A DNA stretch of 64,000 bases from Martelella mediterranea (lineage in GTDB: Bacteria; Pseudomonadota; Alphaproteobacteria; Rhizobiales; Rhizobiaceae), in the NCBI GenBank assembly GCA_003001975.1, contig PVUG01000001.1:372001-436000 (forward strand), in the 5' to 3' direction. Under the pieces are notes generated by a model that was not told the origin of the DNA, did no database searches, and saw only the letters and a list, made by a program, of their open reading frames with translations. Of this stretch, positions 63,698-64,000 are shown piece after piece (the first letter of the stretch is position 1; every line of letters starts with the position of its first letter). Position numbers and translations under genes: made by a program.

Positions 63698-64000
63698 ATG
63701 TTGACGACCAAGAGAGTGCTGAAAGCGATCTCGGCACGATCACAATCGTGGAAACGCGGGCTTTATGCCATCGCAGCGCTCGGCATGCCGGCACTGATGG
63801 CAATGGCGCCCACGCAGGCGGCTGCACAGAATTCGCTCGACACCGCGCCCCTGGTGGCCGTTGATCCGGCGTCTGACTTCTTTGCCGAATACCTGCCGTT
63901 TTCGGGGTCCGGCACCAACAGCTTTCAGGACATCTTCAACCATGTGGTCGCCCGCGACCTCATGATCGGGCTGATGCTGGCCATCGCTGTCGCAATGGTG
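63698..64000 (+). CDS. Exported or membrane protein of unknown family (3' end outside window)
   Basis: 101 codons from ATG 63698, which has AAGGAG seven bases upstream. A basic leader and hydrophobic stretch (GLYAIAALGMPALMAMAPTQ) end in AAAQNS, a signal-peptidase-like site. A short polar segment (DFFAEYLPFSGSGTNSFQDI) then leads into a new hydrophobic helix (LMIGLMLAIAVAMV) at the window edge. It is exported or membrane-bound. I do not recognise it. Confidence 0.75.
   Translation, partial: MLTTKRVLKAISARSQSWKRGLYAIAALGMPALMAMAPTQAAAQNSLDTAPLVAVDPASDFFAEYLPFSGSGTNSFQDIFNHVVARDLMIGLMLAIAVAMV

Overview
This window is chromosomal DNA of a GC-rich alphaproteobacterium, most likely a Hyphomicrobiales (Rhizobiales) member close to Rhizobiaceae or Aurantimonadaceae. 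The placement rests on gene order: pyrB-pyrC-plsY-dprA-topA-rnr-DUF983, an lrp/trxB/lsrB cluster followed by two tandem AbcR-type small RNAs, and short dyad repeats of the kind scattered through rhizobial genomes. No rRNA, tRNA, CRISPR array, transposase or phage gene is visible, so this is mostly core chromosome with short accessory insertions. The genus is not determined.

Layout. 0-14 kb: a truncated FAD/GcvT-type dehydrogenase, a large MscS channel, DUF924, an AI-2E family permease, a PPOX flavoprotein, DUF971, two molybdenum-cofactor genes (moaA and mobA, the latter coupled to a DMT exporter), a methyltransferase, yidD with an IscU-like scaffold, hisI, a CBS protein and a rhomboid protease. 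14-25 kb: cell envelope and efflux genes: a D,D-carboxypeptidase with a SPOR domain, two tandem OmpA lipoproteins, an RND pump with its adaptor, then a UvrD/PcrA helicase. 25-34 kb: a dual-domain c-di-GMP protein, pncA, azlCD, an X-Pro aminopeptidase, a DUF1127 protein with a structured leader, and an AidB-like dehydrogenase.

34-48 kb: the pyrB-pyrC-plsY-dprA-topA-rnr block, with TTG starts at dprA and rnr and a dihydroorotase-like protein that has lost a metal histidine. After DUF983 the order is broken by an accessory segment. It holds an AlkB-like dioxygenase followed by a second, diverged 3' end of DUF983; a guanidinium exporter (gdx/sugE) whose leader is a guanidine-II (mini-ykkC) riboswitch; a diguanylate cyclase; and a spermidine-synthase-like methyltransferase. 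rpmG and the last third of a decayed MFS transporter follow.

48-64 kb: a CPA2 antiporter, two very small membrane proteins, two glycosyltransferases, an Lrp regulator divergent from trxB-lsrB, the AbcR pair, an Old Yellow Enzyme, a Ca2+/H+ antiporter, a reductase divergent from a LysR regulator, a GluR0-like ligand-gated potassium channel, aspartate aminotransferase, and the start of an unidentified exported protein.

The best-supported items outside ordinary genes are the tandem AbcR pair, whose promoters have the same architecture exactly 200 bp apart; the guanidine-II riboswitch; and the recombination scar around alkB, where 8 of 9 differences between the two DUF983 ends are synonymous.
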